A stretch of DNA of 64,000 nt from an uncultured Pelagibacteraceae bacterium (GTDB lineage Bacteria; Pseudomonadota; Alphaproteobacteria; Pelagibacterales; Pelagibacteraceae). Below are positions 42,223 through 51,048 of the stretch, piece after piece. Within the stretch, counting starts at the first letter, position 1, and each line of letters opens with the position of its first letter. A program made the translations under genes and the position numbers. Below the pieces are notes generated by a model. The model made no database searches. It saw nothing but the letters and a program-made list of their open reading frames with translations, and was not told the DNA's origin. Location: the NCBI GenBank assembly GCA_902595375.1, contig CACJPW010000001.1, forward strand, positions 88,501 to 152,500, written 5' to 3'.

Positions 42223-43188
42223 CTATTCCAAATTTTTCAATATTTTGTTTACAATTTTGTCAGCTGATAATTCATACCTATTTTTAAGATAAGCATAACT
42301 ACCCCCTTTAACATAATGGTCATTTATTCCAATACAAAGCATCTTGACATTATTTTTTGTCTTTACTAATTGCTCAGATATAGCACTTCCAAGACCTCCA
42401 ATAATATTATGCTCTTCAATACTTATAATCAGCTTAGATTTGAGCGCTGCATCATTAATAGCTTCGTCATCAATTGGTTTAATAGTATGCATGTTTATTA
42501 CATTGCTCGAGATTTTGGACTCTTCTAATTTTTTTGCCACTTCTAAACTAGTGCTAACCATTGCACCAGTTGAAAATATAGATATATCTGAACCTGATTT
42601 TAATTTTACTGATTTACCAATTTTAAAATTGTAATCTTCTTTATAAACTATGGGATTATTAGAAGAGCCTGTTAATCTTATGTAAGTTGATTTTTTTGAC
42701 TCCACAGCTGCGGTTAAAGCTTTAATAGTTTCTAGCGAGTCTGCTGGTGAAATAATTTGAATATTTGGTATAGATCTTAAAATGCCTATATCTTCGATGC
42801 AGCAATGAGTAAATCCTAGATTTCCTAAAGCTAATCCGCTAGCAATCCCGACCATACATAATTTTTGTTTCATGTAACCTACATTGACTTTTATCTGCTC
42901 ACAGCATCTTGCTGTTTGGAAAGGAGCAAAAGTTGTAGTAACTACATTATAACCCTCACTTGCAAGTCCCGCTGCTACTCCAATCATATTTTGTTCAGCT
43001 ATTCCAAGATCTAAATATTTTTCAGGATAAGTCTTTCTGAATCTATCTAATCCTGCTGAAGTTGATACATCGCATGTTAGAACCATTAAATTATCAATTT
43101 TTGTTGCTAGGTTAAGTGCCCCAATTCCAAATGTAGCTCTTGACCCTATTGTCGACCACATTTTTATATTTCTCTCATTTACTTCCAT
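42223..43188 (-). CDS. Transketolase C-terminal subunit
   Basis: DLGIAEQNMIGVAAGLASEGYNVVTTTFAPF; transketolase Pyr/C-terminal domains only. Confidence 0.9.
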   Translation of the reverse strand: MEVNERNIKMWSTIGSRATFGIGALNLATKIDNLMVLTCDVSTSAGLDRFRKTYPEKYLDLGIAEQNMIGVAAGLASEGYNVVTTTFAPFQTARCCEQIKVNVGYMKQKLCMVGIASGLALGNLGFTHCCIEDIGILRSIPNIQIISPADSLETIKALTAAVESKKSTYIRLTGSSNNPIVYKEDYNFKIGKSVKLKSGSDISIFSTGAMVSTSLEVAKKLEESKISSNVINMHTIKPIDDEAINDAALKSKLIISIEEHNIIGGLGSAISEQLVKTKNNVKMLCIGINDHYVKGGSYAYLKNRYELSADKIVNKILKNLE

Positions 43189-43193
43189 GATAA

Positions 43194-44009
43194 TTATAAA
43201 ATTTCTTTTAAAGCCTTCTCATATTGAGACTTGGATAAAACTGCATGGTGCCAGTCGTTATTATTTTCTGAAAACGAAAATCCCTTACCCTTTATTGTTT
43301 TTGCGATTAACGCATTTGGTTTATTATTGCCATTATCTTTTTTAAAATAGTCGTTTATTTCTTTTATATTATGACCGTCTAACATGGAAACATTCCAACC
43401 AAAACTAGACCATTTATTTTCAAGTCCTTTTAATGACATAATTTGATTATTTGAACCAGTTTGCTGAAAATTATTATTATCTATAATTATATTCAAGTTG
43501 TTCAGCTCGAAGTGTGCTGCTGCCATCGCGGCTTCCCATACTGAACCCTCGTTACACTCCCCATCACCAATCACTACGAAAACATTATTATTTTTTTTCT
43601 TTTTTTTAAATGAAATTGCTACTCCTATACCTAGAGATAAACCCATACCTAAAGATCCGTTAGAAAAATCTATTCCTATATTTCGATTAATAACTGGGTG
43701 TCCAAGTAAGTTGCTATTATCTTTCTCAAATGTTTTGAGTTCCTCAGAGGACAAATATCCTATTTCACATAGTGCGGCATAGTAAGCTAAGCATGCATGG
43801 CCTTTGCTTAAAATAAACCTATCTCTATCAGGCCATTCTGGATTATTATTAAATTTCATTTTATTTCCAAACAAGACTGAAATAATATCTACAATTGATA
43901 AAGCCCCTCCAAAGTGGGAACTTGATGCTCCAGCGTAAAAAGCCATATCTAAAATGTTTTTTCTAATATTTTTGGACAATTTTTCAATTTTTAAAAGTTC
44001 ATTATTCAT
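43194..44009 (-). CDS. Transketolase N-terminal (TPP-binding) subunit
   Basis: DRFILSKGHACLAYYAAL; GSLGMGLSLGIGVA; VVIGDGECNEGSVWEAAMAAAHF. Confidence 0.92.
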   Translation of the reverse strand: MNNELLKIEKLSKNIRKNILDMAFYAGASSSHFGGALSIVDIISVLFGNKMKFNNNPEWPDRDRFILSKGHACLAYYAALCEIGYLSSEELKTFEKDNSNLLGHPVINRNIGIDFSNGSLGMGLSLGIGVAISFKKKKKNNNVFVVIGDGECNEGSVWEAAMAAAHFELNNLNIIIDNNNFQQTGSNNQIMSLKGLENKWSSFGWNVSMLDGHNIKEINDYFKKDNGNNKPNALIAKTIKGKGFSFSENNNDWHHAVLSKSQYEKALKEIL

Positions 44010-44012
44010 AAT

Positions 44013-44753
44013 TTACATTCCTCCTGAAACAAAAATTGTCTCTCCGCTAACGTGATTAGATAGGTCTGATGCTAAAAATAGTGATACATTTGCAATATCA
44101 TTTGGTGTAGCAATCTTGTTTAAAGGAGTTTGATTTAAAGCTTCCTTAATTTCTTTTTCAGAAGTTTGGTTCTTCATCTCAGTATCGGTTAAACCAGGCG
44201 CGATTGCATTAACACAAATTTTATATCTTCCCAACTCTTTGGATAATACTTTTGTAAGAGCAATAACTGCTGATTTACTAGATGCATACCCAGATCTTCC
44301 TGGACTACACAATGTGGCTGCATTTGAAGAGATATTAATTATTTTTCCATTGCTACTTTTTGTGATTAACTTTAGTAATTTTTGGGTAAAACTGTATGTC
44401 GCAAAAAAGTTAACTTCAAATATTTCTCTTAGACTTTTTAAAGTTGTCATTTGAAATAGGGAAATTTGATTAATACCAGCGTTATTTATTAAGATGTCAA
44501 CTTTTTGTGATAATTCTTTAATTTTTTTAAATCCTTTTTCAATTTCGCTCTCGTTAGAAAGATCAAATTCAACGATATCAATTTTTCTACTATTTTCTTT
44601 TGATAATTCACTAATTTTTTTTTCAAATATGTTATTTGTTTTTCTAACACAGGCTATAATTTTAGCTCCGTGATTAGAATAAGTTTCAAGCATTGATAAA
44701 CCAATGCCGCGGTTACAGCCTGTTATTACTGCTGTTTTATCTTTTAATAACAT
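44013..44753 (-). CDS. SDR oxidoreductase, 3-oxoacyl-ACP reductase-like
   Basis: AVITGCNRGIGLSMLE; NNAGINQ; SGYASSKSAVIALTKVLSKEL. Confidence 0.88.
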   Translation of the reverse strand: MLLKDKTAVITGCNRGIGLSMLETYSNHGAKIIACVRKTNNIFEKKISELSKENSRKIDIVEFDLSNESEIEKGFKKIKELSQKVDILINNAGINQISLFQMTTLKSLREIFEVNFFATYSFTQKLLKLITKSSNGKIINISSNAATLCSPGRSGYASSKSAVIALTKVLSKELGRYKICVNAIAPGLTDTEMKNQTSEKEIKEALNQTPLNKIATPNDIANVSLFLASDLSNHVSGETIFVSGGM

Positions 44754-44755
44754 AC

Positions 44756-45814
44756 TTAAACAAAATCTTCTTCAGAAAAAATATCTTTGGCTAGAGCAGG
44801 TTTAAATATTGTCTGACCGCTTTTAGTCATAAATTTTTTTATAAACTCCTTATCTTCGCCGGCCAAACAAAGATCACTGTGATTTCTAAAATATTTAATC
44901 TTAAAACCATGATCTATAATCTCTTTTAGTGACTGTTCGAAAATATTTCCAATTTTTATGTGCACGTATGGGCAAACTAAGACATCTCCTATAGGCGTAA
45001 TGTAGACTCTATTTACTGTGGTGCAGCCTAGAATTTTTTCATGGTTTTTATCAAAAGGGTTCCATATATTTCTAACAAGATTTTTATATTCTTTTCGTAT
45101 TTTTCTTAAGTAGGCTCTATCTTGATCATCGCAAATAATATTTTCTGCGTTTTGCCACATTCCCGAGGGCACAGCTACATTAAGAAGTGTTCTGTACCTT
45201 TTATTTTTTGAGTAATCTAATAATTGTTTAAAATGCTCTGTATTAGCGTTGTAGTGGCCAACTGTAATATTTAAATAAGGATCCATCCCCGCGTTTTTTA
45301 CATGTTCTAAAGCTGCTATAGCTCTTTTCCAAGACTCTTTTCTGCCTCTTATCTCATCATGAATTTTTTCATCCATACTATCTATACTTACTGAAACTCT
45401 ACTAACTTTATATTCGGCAAGTTTCTTTGCCATCTTGGCATCCAAATAAAAACCATTGGTTGTTAAGTACAAATAAAATCTTTCTGGTTTTATTGCCTCT
45501 AGCACCTCGAAGAGTTTTTTTGGTTGTAGTAAAAGTTCCCCACCTTGTAAATCAAATTCAAAATAACCTAATTCATCTGCTTCATCTGCTAATTTTTTTA
45601 TGGCATTTATATCCAAATATTCTTTTACATGATCTCCTTTTGGAGAATTTGTAAAACAATATTTACATCTTAAATTACAAGCGTTATTAAAATTAAGATC
45701 AATTCCTCTTGTTTTTGTTCCTACCTTGCCATCATTTTTTTGAACATAGGTATAAAAATCTTTTAATTTTTCAACTAACCTAGGTTTATTTAATAATGAA
45801 GATGCTATGGGCAT
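44756..45814 (-). CDS. Radical SAM/SPASM domain protein
   Basis: NACNLRCKYCFTNSP (CxxxCxxC), C-terminal CTTVNRVYITPIGDVLVCPYVHIKIGN. Confidence 0.9.
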   Translation of the reverse strand: MPIASSLLNKPRLVEKLKDFYTYVQKNDGKVGTKTRGIDLNFNNACNLRCKYCFTNSPKGDHVKEYLDINAIKKLADEADELGYFEFDLQGGELLLQPKKLFEVLEAIKPERFYLYLTTNGFYLDAKMAKKLAEYKVSRVSVSIDSMDEKIHDEIRGRKESWKRAIAALEHVKNAGMDPYLNITVGHYNANTEHFKQLLDYSKNKRYRTLLNVAVPSGMWQNAENIICDDQDRAYLRKIRKEYKNLVRNIWNPFDKNHEKILGCTTVNRVYITPIGDVLVCPYVHIKIGNIFEQSLKEIIDHGFKIKYFRNHSDLCLAGEDKEFIKKFMTKSGQTIFKPALAKDIFSEEDFV

Positions 45815-46276
45815 TTATTTTAGTTTGTATTTGTTAATTTCATCCGGTAATATCAGGCTAAATTCAGCTTTACAAGCCAAGTTTTCTCCCATCATACCTT
45901 TTCCCTCACATAATGCTACACCTCTTTTAAAAGATTTAATTTTGGTATGAATATTTAGCCTGGAACCTGGTGTGATTTTTTTTATGAATTTTAAGTTAGT
46001 TGCTGATGTCAAATATACAACTTTTCCTTTATTACCAGGTAAACTTAAAATAGCTAATGCAGCCATCTGTACTAAAGATTCGATTTGTAACATTCCAGGT
46101 ACATTTGGATCATTTTTCCAATGCACTTTGAAAAACCATTCGTTATTTTTAAAATCTTTAAATCCTCTAGCACTTAATCCTGGTCTAACCTCAGTTGCAT
46201 GATCTATCATTAAATATGGATCTCGATTTTGTTGATAATCATGTATCATTTTTCTATCTAATTCTAGTGTGTTCAT
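45815..46276 (-). CDS. 3-hydroxyacyl-ACP dehydratase-like (FabZ/hotdog fold)
   Basis: DPYLMIDHATEVRPG...WKNDPNVPGMLQIESLVQMAALAIL. Confidence 0.85.
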   Translation of the reverse strand: MNTLELDRKMIHDYQQNRDPYLMIDHATEVRPGLSARGFKDFKNNEWFFKVHWKNDPNVPGMLQIESLVQMAALAILSLPGNKGKVVYLTSATNLKFIKKITPGSRLNIHTKIKSFKRGVALCEGKGMMGENLACKAEFSLILPDEINKYKLK

Positions 46277-47457
46277 TGTATTTTCAATCCTCGTGATAAA
46301 GAACTAATTACATCTACTCCATCCCATAAAAGAGTAATATCTAAAGATTGTCCTATTGGCACAATTCTATCAATTCCTTTCAATTTATTATCAATAACAA
46401 ATTTTTTGATAATAGATTTATCAACTCCAAAATATGTAACAGTTTGATATTTATTATTTACTATTGTTTTTAACTTATTTAAATCTTTAAGATCATATTC
46501 AAAAAACAGACCCCATTTTCCTCTATTTAGATGATTTTTATCGTCAACACTATTTAATTTAATTTTATATAATAAATTGTTAAAATTTTTTATACTTTTG
46601 ATATTTCTTAAAGAAGCTGCGTATTTACAAAGATCGCTATACTTTTCAATAATTGCAGACTCTGTTAAATTATAGTTGTTTTTGATCGTTTGATGTAATT
46701 TAAGCCAAAATTTATTTTTAGTTTTTTCACATTGATCCCCAAGCCAAACGATAAGATGTGGAGATGAGCAAGCATTTTGATCTACTAAATAGGTATCATT
46801 GTAAAATTTTTTTATTAAATTATTGAATTCTAATTCCTTTAATTTTTTTAGTTTAGCTGAACTTATTAAACAAAATGAATATCTATCTGCAAATGTGATG
46901 TCTAATGCACGTTCGTTTATTCTATAAGATCTAATATCGTTGATAGTTTTATCTCCTCCCCAAATTACTCTAGCATTACAAATTGATGACAACTTCTTCG
47001 TAAAATTCTGATTATTTTTGTATTTAACAACAGTGATTTTATCTTTTAATAAAGTATTATTTTTTAGTAGTTTTTTAATTATTCTACATATAATGTTTAT
47101 TTGTTCAAAATTTTTTGACGGAGCTTTTACTACGTTGGCGTTTCCGGATAAAAGGCCAAAAATTAACGAATAGGCAAAATTTGTAGGAATATTTGCAGGT
47201 GTAATATGGAAAATCAATCCAACGCCTAACCTGGCATATGAAAAATTATAATTTTTTTTCATATTCAAAAAGTTATTTTTTCTGCACCAAAAAGACAATG
47301 ATTTTAAATCAGGATAATCTTTAAGGTTTTCAACATTGGCAAGTTCTTTGGAAAATGAATTTAAAAATTTTATTACATCATTATTAAATGGCTCAAAAGG
47401 CTCAAAGTTAAATTTTGGACCTCCAACTAAATATTTAATTTCCTTTTCAAAAGTCAT
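46273..47457 (-). CDS. Acyl-CoA reductase (LuxC-like)
   Basis: GLIFHITPANIPTNFAYSLIFGLLSGNANVVKAPSK; VDQNACSSPHLIVW. Confidence 0.85.
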   Translation of the reverse strand: MTFEKEIKYLVGGPKFNFEPFEPFNNDVIKFLNSFSKELANVENLKDYPDLKSLSFWCRKNNFLNMKKNYNFSYARLGVGLIFHITPANIPTNFAYSLIFGLLSGNANVVKAPSKNFEQINIICRIIKKLLKNNTLLKDKITVVKYKNNQNFTKKLSSICNARVIWGGDKTINDIRSYRINERALDITFADRYSFCLISSAKLKKLKELEFNNLIKKFYNDTYLVDQNACSSPHLIVWLGDQCEKTKNKFWLKLHQTIKNNYNLTESAIIEKYSDLCKYAASLRNIKSIKNFNNLLYKIKLNSVDDKNHLNRGKWGLFFEYDLKDLNKLKTIVNNKYQTVTYFGVDKSIIKKFVIDNKLKGIDRIVPIGQSLDITLLWDGVDVISSLSRGLKIQ

Positions 47458-48461
47458 ACGTCGCTACATCCTCTAATTTCAGATTGCTCTGCCCTACCAT
47501 AAACTTTAAACTTTTTGTTTGTTTTACATACTTTACAATTATTGCTAACAATTTCTCCAATATCCTCAGTTAAAATGCTGTGACCAGGATAGCTTTTAGG
47601 AAGGATAGACAAAAGTTGAATAAATCCCTTTTGGTTATTAGGAATCGTCTTGAAATCTTTATCTCTAATTAGTATTTCTGAATATTTACTGGGCGTAAAG
47701 CACCCACATCCCTTACATTCAAAAAATATAGAGCCGGTTTGTTCAATAAGTCCATAATAATTATACACATTAATTAATTTTAATTTTTGTTTTAGTCTCT
47801 CTTTATAAACTTTGTTGGAAATCTTAATTTCCTCCATTTTTTTCCATCCACCACCGTGTATTAAAATCCCATTTGCAAAATTGTGTTTAAGTTTTTTTAA
47901 CTCAACTTTTTTAATCAAATTTTCGAAAACTAAACTAGTAAAGCCAAAAATTAAGAATTTTTTTGAACTGTATTTCTCTAAGAATTTATTTAGAGATTTA
48001 TAATCTATTGAACCATTTTTGATTAAATATTCATGATTATTCCCAAACATATAGAAGCCAATAATTGCAGCAGTTTTTGCATCAAATTTATTTGGATTAT
48101 TTATGTTTTTTTTTTCATCAATAATTAACATTGGCATTCTTTTTTTTCCAATAATCTTAGAAACTATCTCATTAAGGACTATAGTTTGTTTCCTAGCATT
48201 CTCTTTATCAAGGTAAATTTTGGCAGGCTTTCCACTACTTGTTCCAGATGAGTTTAAAACCTTAAAAACCTTTTTACTAGGAATACTTTTTAAATCAATC
48301 TCTTTAAAAAGTTTTGCAGGTATAAAAGGAATTTCATCTAATTTTATTTTTTTTTTTGAGGAATAAACTAAATCCACGATCTTTTTATACTGGATAGAAT
48401 TTTGATAATGATAATTATTTAATTGAGTTATTTTTTGCAAAAAATGCTTATTTTTTTCCAT
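47454..48461 (-). CDS. LuxE-like acyl-protein synthetase
   Basis: PAKLFKEIDLKSIPSKKVFKVLNSSGTSSGKPAKIYLDKE. Confidence 0.85.
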   Translation of the reverse strand: MEKNKHFLQKITQLNNYHYQNSIQYKKIVDLVYSSKKKIKLDEIPFIPAKLFKEIDLKSIPSKKVFKVLNSSGTSSGKPAKIYLDKENARKQTIVLNEIVSKIIGKKRMPMLIIDEKKNINNPNKFDAKTAAIIGFYMFGNNHEYLIKNGSIDYKSLNKFLEKYSSKKFLIFGFTSLVFENLIKKVELKKLKHNFANGILIHGGGWKKMEEIKISNKVYKERLKQKLKLINVYNYYGLIEQTGSIFFECKGCGCFTPSKYSEILIRDKDFKTIPNNQKGFIQLLSILPKSYPGHSILTEDIGEIVSNNCKVCKTNKKFKVYGRAEQSEIRGCSDV

Positions 48462-49839
48462 AATTCAAATCTTTAAAAGTTTTGTTAAACTTTTTGTTAA
48501 TAACTATAAAATTCTGATTAATTTTAAATTTATCTTTTAAATCTAGTTTAATCTTTTCCTCTTTATTTTGATTATTATATAAATTAAGCTTGAGTGCTTT
48601 GTCTTCAATTATACAACGAACTTTAATACCTTTTTCCTGAAGAAACTTTTCTATTTCTATTAAATCTAGTCTTTTGCCATAAATTTTTATAAATTTACTT
48701 TTTCTGCCAACGATATAAATGTAACCATCTTTATCTTTAAATCCTAAATCTCCAGTATAAAGAGTTTTTTTGTTAGTATCTCCTTTTTTTAAATCTTTAA
48801 TAGTTTTGGCGTATCCTAGACAAACATTGTCACCGTAAAACACAATCTCACCTTTTTTATTAATTTTTAATGATTTTTTTTTCGAATTTATTATTTTAAT
48901 TTTATAATCTTTCAATGGTTTGCCGATACTTTTCTTCTTTTCAAAAAATTGTGGCCATTTCAAAATTGTCATTCTTGGACTTGCTTCTGTCTGACCGTAC
49001 ATAATATAAAATTTTGCATTATTTCTCTTACATAGTGCTCCTAAATATTCTGCTGTGTTATCATCTAATTTACCTCCTGCCTGGGTTATATAACTTATCG
49101 ATTTTAAAAAATATTTCTCAAAATTAATCTTTTTTAAAATTTCATAAAATTCTGGCACTCCACCGAAAGAATTAATATTATATTTTTTAACCTTATTCCA
49201 AAAAGTTTTTTCTAAAATAGTGTTATTATTCAAAATAATTTTTCCGCATTTGTAAAGATGAGTATTTAAGATGGATAAACCATATGAATAACCTAAAGGC
49301 ATTGTTGTGACGGTCGAATGGCTTTTCTTTATTGGAAGACTTGCGCAAATTTTCTTAGTATTATCTGTAATATTTTTTTTTGATAGTCTAACAAATTTAG
49401 GACTTTGTGTAGTTCCTGATGTAGATAAAAGTAAAAAATTTTTAAAATCTAAATTTTTGTTATAATTATAATTTGTTTCAAATATCGCGTATGAATAAAT
49501 ACTGATAACTGTTTTATATTTTTCGATCAAATTGGTTTTTTTTTTAGGGGATAAAACATAATTAGGTTTAAATTTTTCAATAGTATCTTTTATGAACTTA
49601 TCTGAGAAAGATACATCAACCAAAATATTGATGACATTTTTACAACTTAATAACGAAACATATCCCAAAACAAATGGTGCTGAATTATCTGCAATAAGTA
49701 AAATTACAGATTTATTGTTAATTTTACTTTTTGAAAAATCAATATAATCGCTAAGGTTTTTATATTTTAAAACACCTATTTCATCATCAACTAAAGCGAT
49801 TGAATTTGAATTGGCTTTAAATTTTTTGAACATTTCCAT
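48448..49839 (-). CDS. AMP-dependent acyl synthetase/ligase
   Basis: LLLSTSGTTQSPKFVRLSKKNI; YIMYGQTEASPRM; TGDLGFKDKDGYIYIVGRKSKFIKIYGKRL. Confidence 0.9.
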   Translation of the reverse strand: MEMFKKFKANSNSIALVDDEIGVLKYKNLSDYIDFSKSKINNKSVILLIADNSAPFVLGYVSLLSCKNVINILVDVSFSDKFIKDTIEKFKPNYVLSPKKKTNLIEKYKTVISIYSYAIFETNYNYNKNLDFKNFLLLSTSGTTQSPKFVRLSKKNITDNTKKICASLPIKKSHSTVTTMPLGYSYGLSILNTHLYKCGKIILNNNTILEKTFWNKVKKYNINSFGGVPEFYEILKKINFEKYFLKSISYITQAGGKLDDNTAEYLGALCKRNNAKFYIMYGQTEASPRMTILKWPQFFEKKKSIGKPLKDYKIKIINSKKKSLKINKKGEIVFYGDNVCLGYAKTIKDLKKGDTNKKTLYTGDLGFKDKDGYIYIVGRKSKFIKIYGKRLDLIEIEKFLQEKGIKVRCIIEDKALKLNLYNNQNKEEKIKLDLKDKFKINQNFIVINKKFNKTFKDLNYGKK

Positions 49840-49844
49840 ATTTA

Positions 49845-50606
49845 TTAAATTTTTTCTCCTCTTATTAATCCAGAATTATTTTTAATTTCGCTTTTCATTA
49901 ATTCATAGGCTACATTAATATCAATTATCGAAAACTTAATTTTCTTAAAAGAGGTTTGTATTAAAGCTTTTTTGTTCTTTAAGATTTTATCGAATTTTTT
50001 ATCGATTACAGTTTTAGATACTTCATTAATTTTTCTAACATACATTTTATAGGTCTTATTAATTTTTTTCCCGTTACGCTCCGTATATTTTCCCTCAAAT
50101 TTTTTTATATACCTATAATTTACACCTATTTTTTCTTCGGCAACATGTACAAAAGTGAATGCTTCTTTGTAATCAATATCAATAAATAAATTTTTACCTT
50201 TGTTCTTTATCAGGTAACCAAATGGAGAGTCGAAACCAAAACAACTTTTATGCTGCATTGAAGAAATTTTATTTTTATCTTTACCGTAAATTGTAAAAGA
50301 ATAGATCGGATTTTTAGATCTATTAAAATCTTTCATTTTCAGCGAAAGATTACTCAATGCTCCTGTATTAGATTTTGTATTAAAATAATCGAATGATTTA
50401 CCTTTACAAAAATCCCAATTAAAAGCTGGAAACAAAAGATTTCCATCTGGAGAAATTTTTTTTATTAAAATTTCAATAATATTTTTTGGCAAATTTTTAT
50501 CTTTAAAAATGGAAATTAATCTTAAAATATTTGAATTAACTAAAATTTTATCATTTTTTTTAATATTTAGTCGGTTTAAAATTTTGTCAAAAGGAAAATC
50601 ATTCAT
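49845..50606 (-). CDS. AAC(3)-family N-acetyltransferase-like protein
   Basis: ISPDGNLLFPAFNWDFCKGKSFDY...TGALSNLSLKMKDFNRSKNPIYSFTIYGKD. Confidence 0.8.
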   Translation of the reverse strand: MNDFPFDKILNRLNIKKNDKILVNSNILRLISIFKDKNLPKNIIEILIKKISPDGNLLFPAFNWDFCKGKSFDYFNTKSNTGALSNLSLKMKDFNRSKNPIYSFTIYGKDKNKISSMQHKSCFGFDSPFGYLIKNKGKNLFIDIDYKEAFTFVHVAEEKIGVNYRYIKKFEGKYTERNGKKINKTYKMYVRKINEVSKTVIDKKFDKILKNKKALIQTSFKKIKFSIIDINVAYELMKSEIKNNSGLIRGEKI

Positions 50607-50626
50607 GATATTTAACCTGGGTACGA

Positions 50627-50941
50627 TTATTTTTTTTTTAATTCAGTTTTTAATTCATCGTATTCTTTTAATTTTTTTTTCATAAAATTAATCGTGAGTT
50701 TTGTTTTTTCTGCAATCCCTTTGGGAGTCAGCACATAGAGGTAATTTATTTTGTTTGGATTTTTTTGAAAATTTTTTATTTTTATTAAGCCTTTTGCCTT
50801 TAAAGCTTTTAAACAATAGTTCAATTTACCAAGGCTCAAACCCAAATCCTGGGCTAGTTCTCTTTGTGAGGAATTGGGTTTATTCTTAATTTTTCTGAGT
50901 AAATCGAAATGTTCTTGCTTAAGTTTTTCATTATTGTTCAT
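50627..50941 (-). CDS. MarR-family EPS-associated transcriptional regulator
   Basis: wHTH: SSQRELAQDLGLSLGKLNYCLKALKAKGLIKIKNF...YLYVLTPKGIAEKTKLT. Confidence 0.85.
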   Translation of the reverse strand: MNNNEKLKQEHFDLLRKIKNKPNSSQRELAQDLGLSLGKLNYCLKALKAKGLIKIKNFQKNPNKINYLYVLTPKGIAEKTKLTINFMKKKLKEYDELKTELKKK

Positions 50942-50952
50942 AATTTGAACAT
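50933..50952. promoter_or_regulatory. Candidate operator, copy 1 (ATTGTTCATAATTTGAACAT)
   Basis: Inverted repeat TGTTCA-N5-TGAACA overlapping the regulator start codon; identical 20-mer at 58981. Confidence 0.7.
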
Positions 50953-51048
50953 AATAATCTTAAATAAGATTTTAGTAAAGTAAAATGTTTAAATGCTGAA
51001 AATAAATGATAAAATGAATATAATACTTTTATAATGTTAAAGTAGTTA

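Noticed and set aside
43498-43782. 94-aa ORF antisense to the transketolase N-terminal subunit
   Set aside because: Antisense shadow of a conserved enzyme; not supported by motifs or a ribosome-binding site.
46273-48461. luxCE as a bioluminescence locus
   Set aside because: No luciferase luxA/luxB genes; LuxC/LuxE families are widespread in non-luminous polysaccharide clusters.
49845-50606. Antibiotic-resistance call for the AAC(3)-like gene
   Set aside because: Context is a sugar biosynthesis operon; family resemblance alone does not support resistance.
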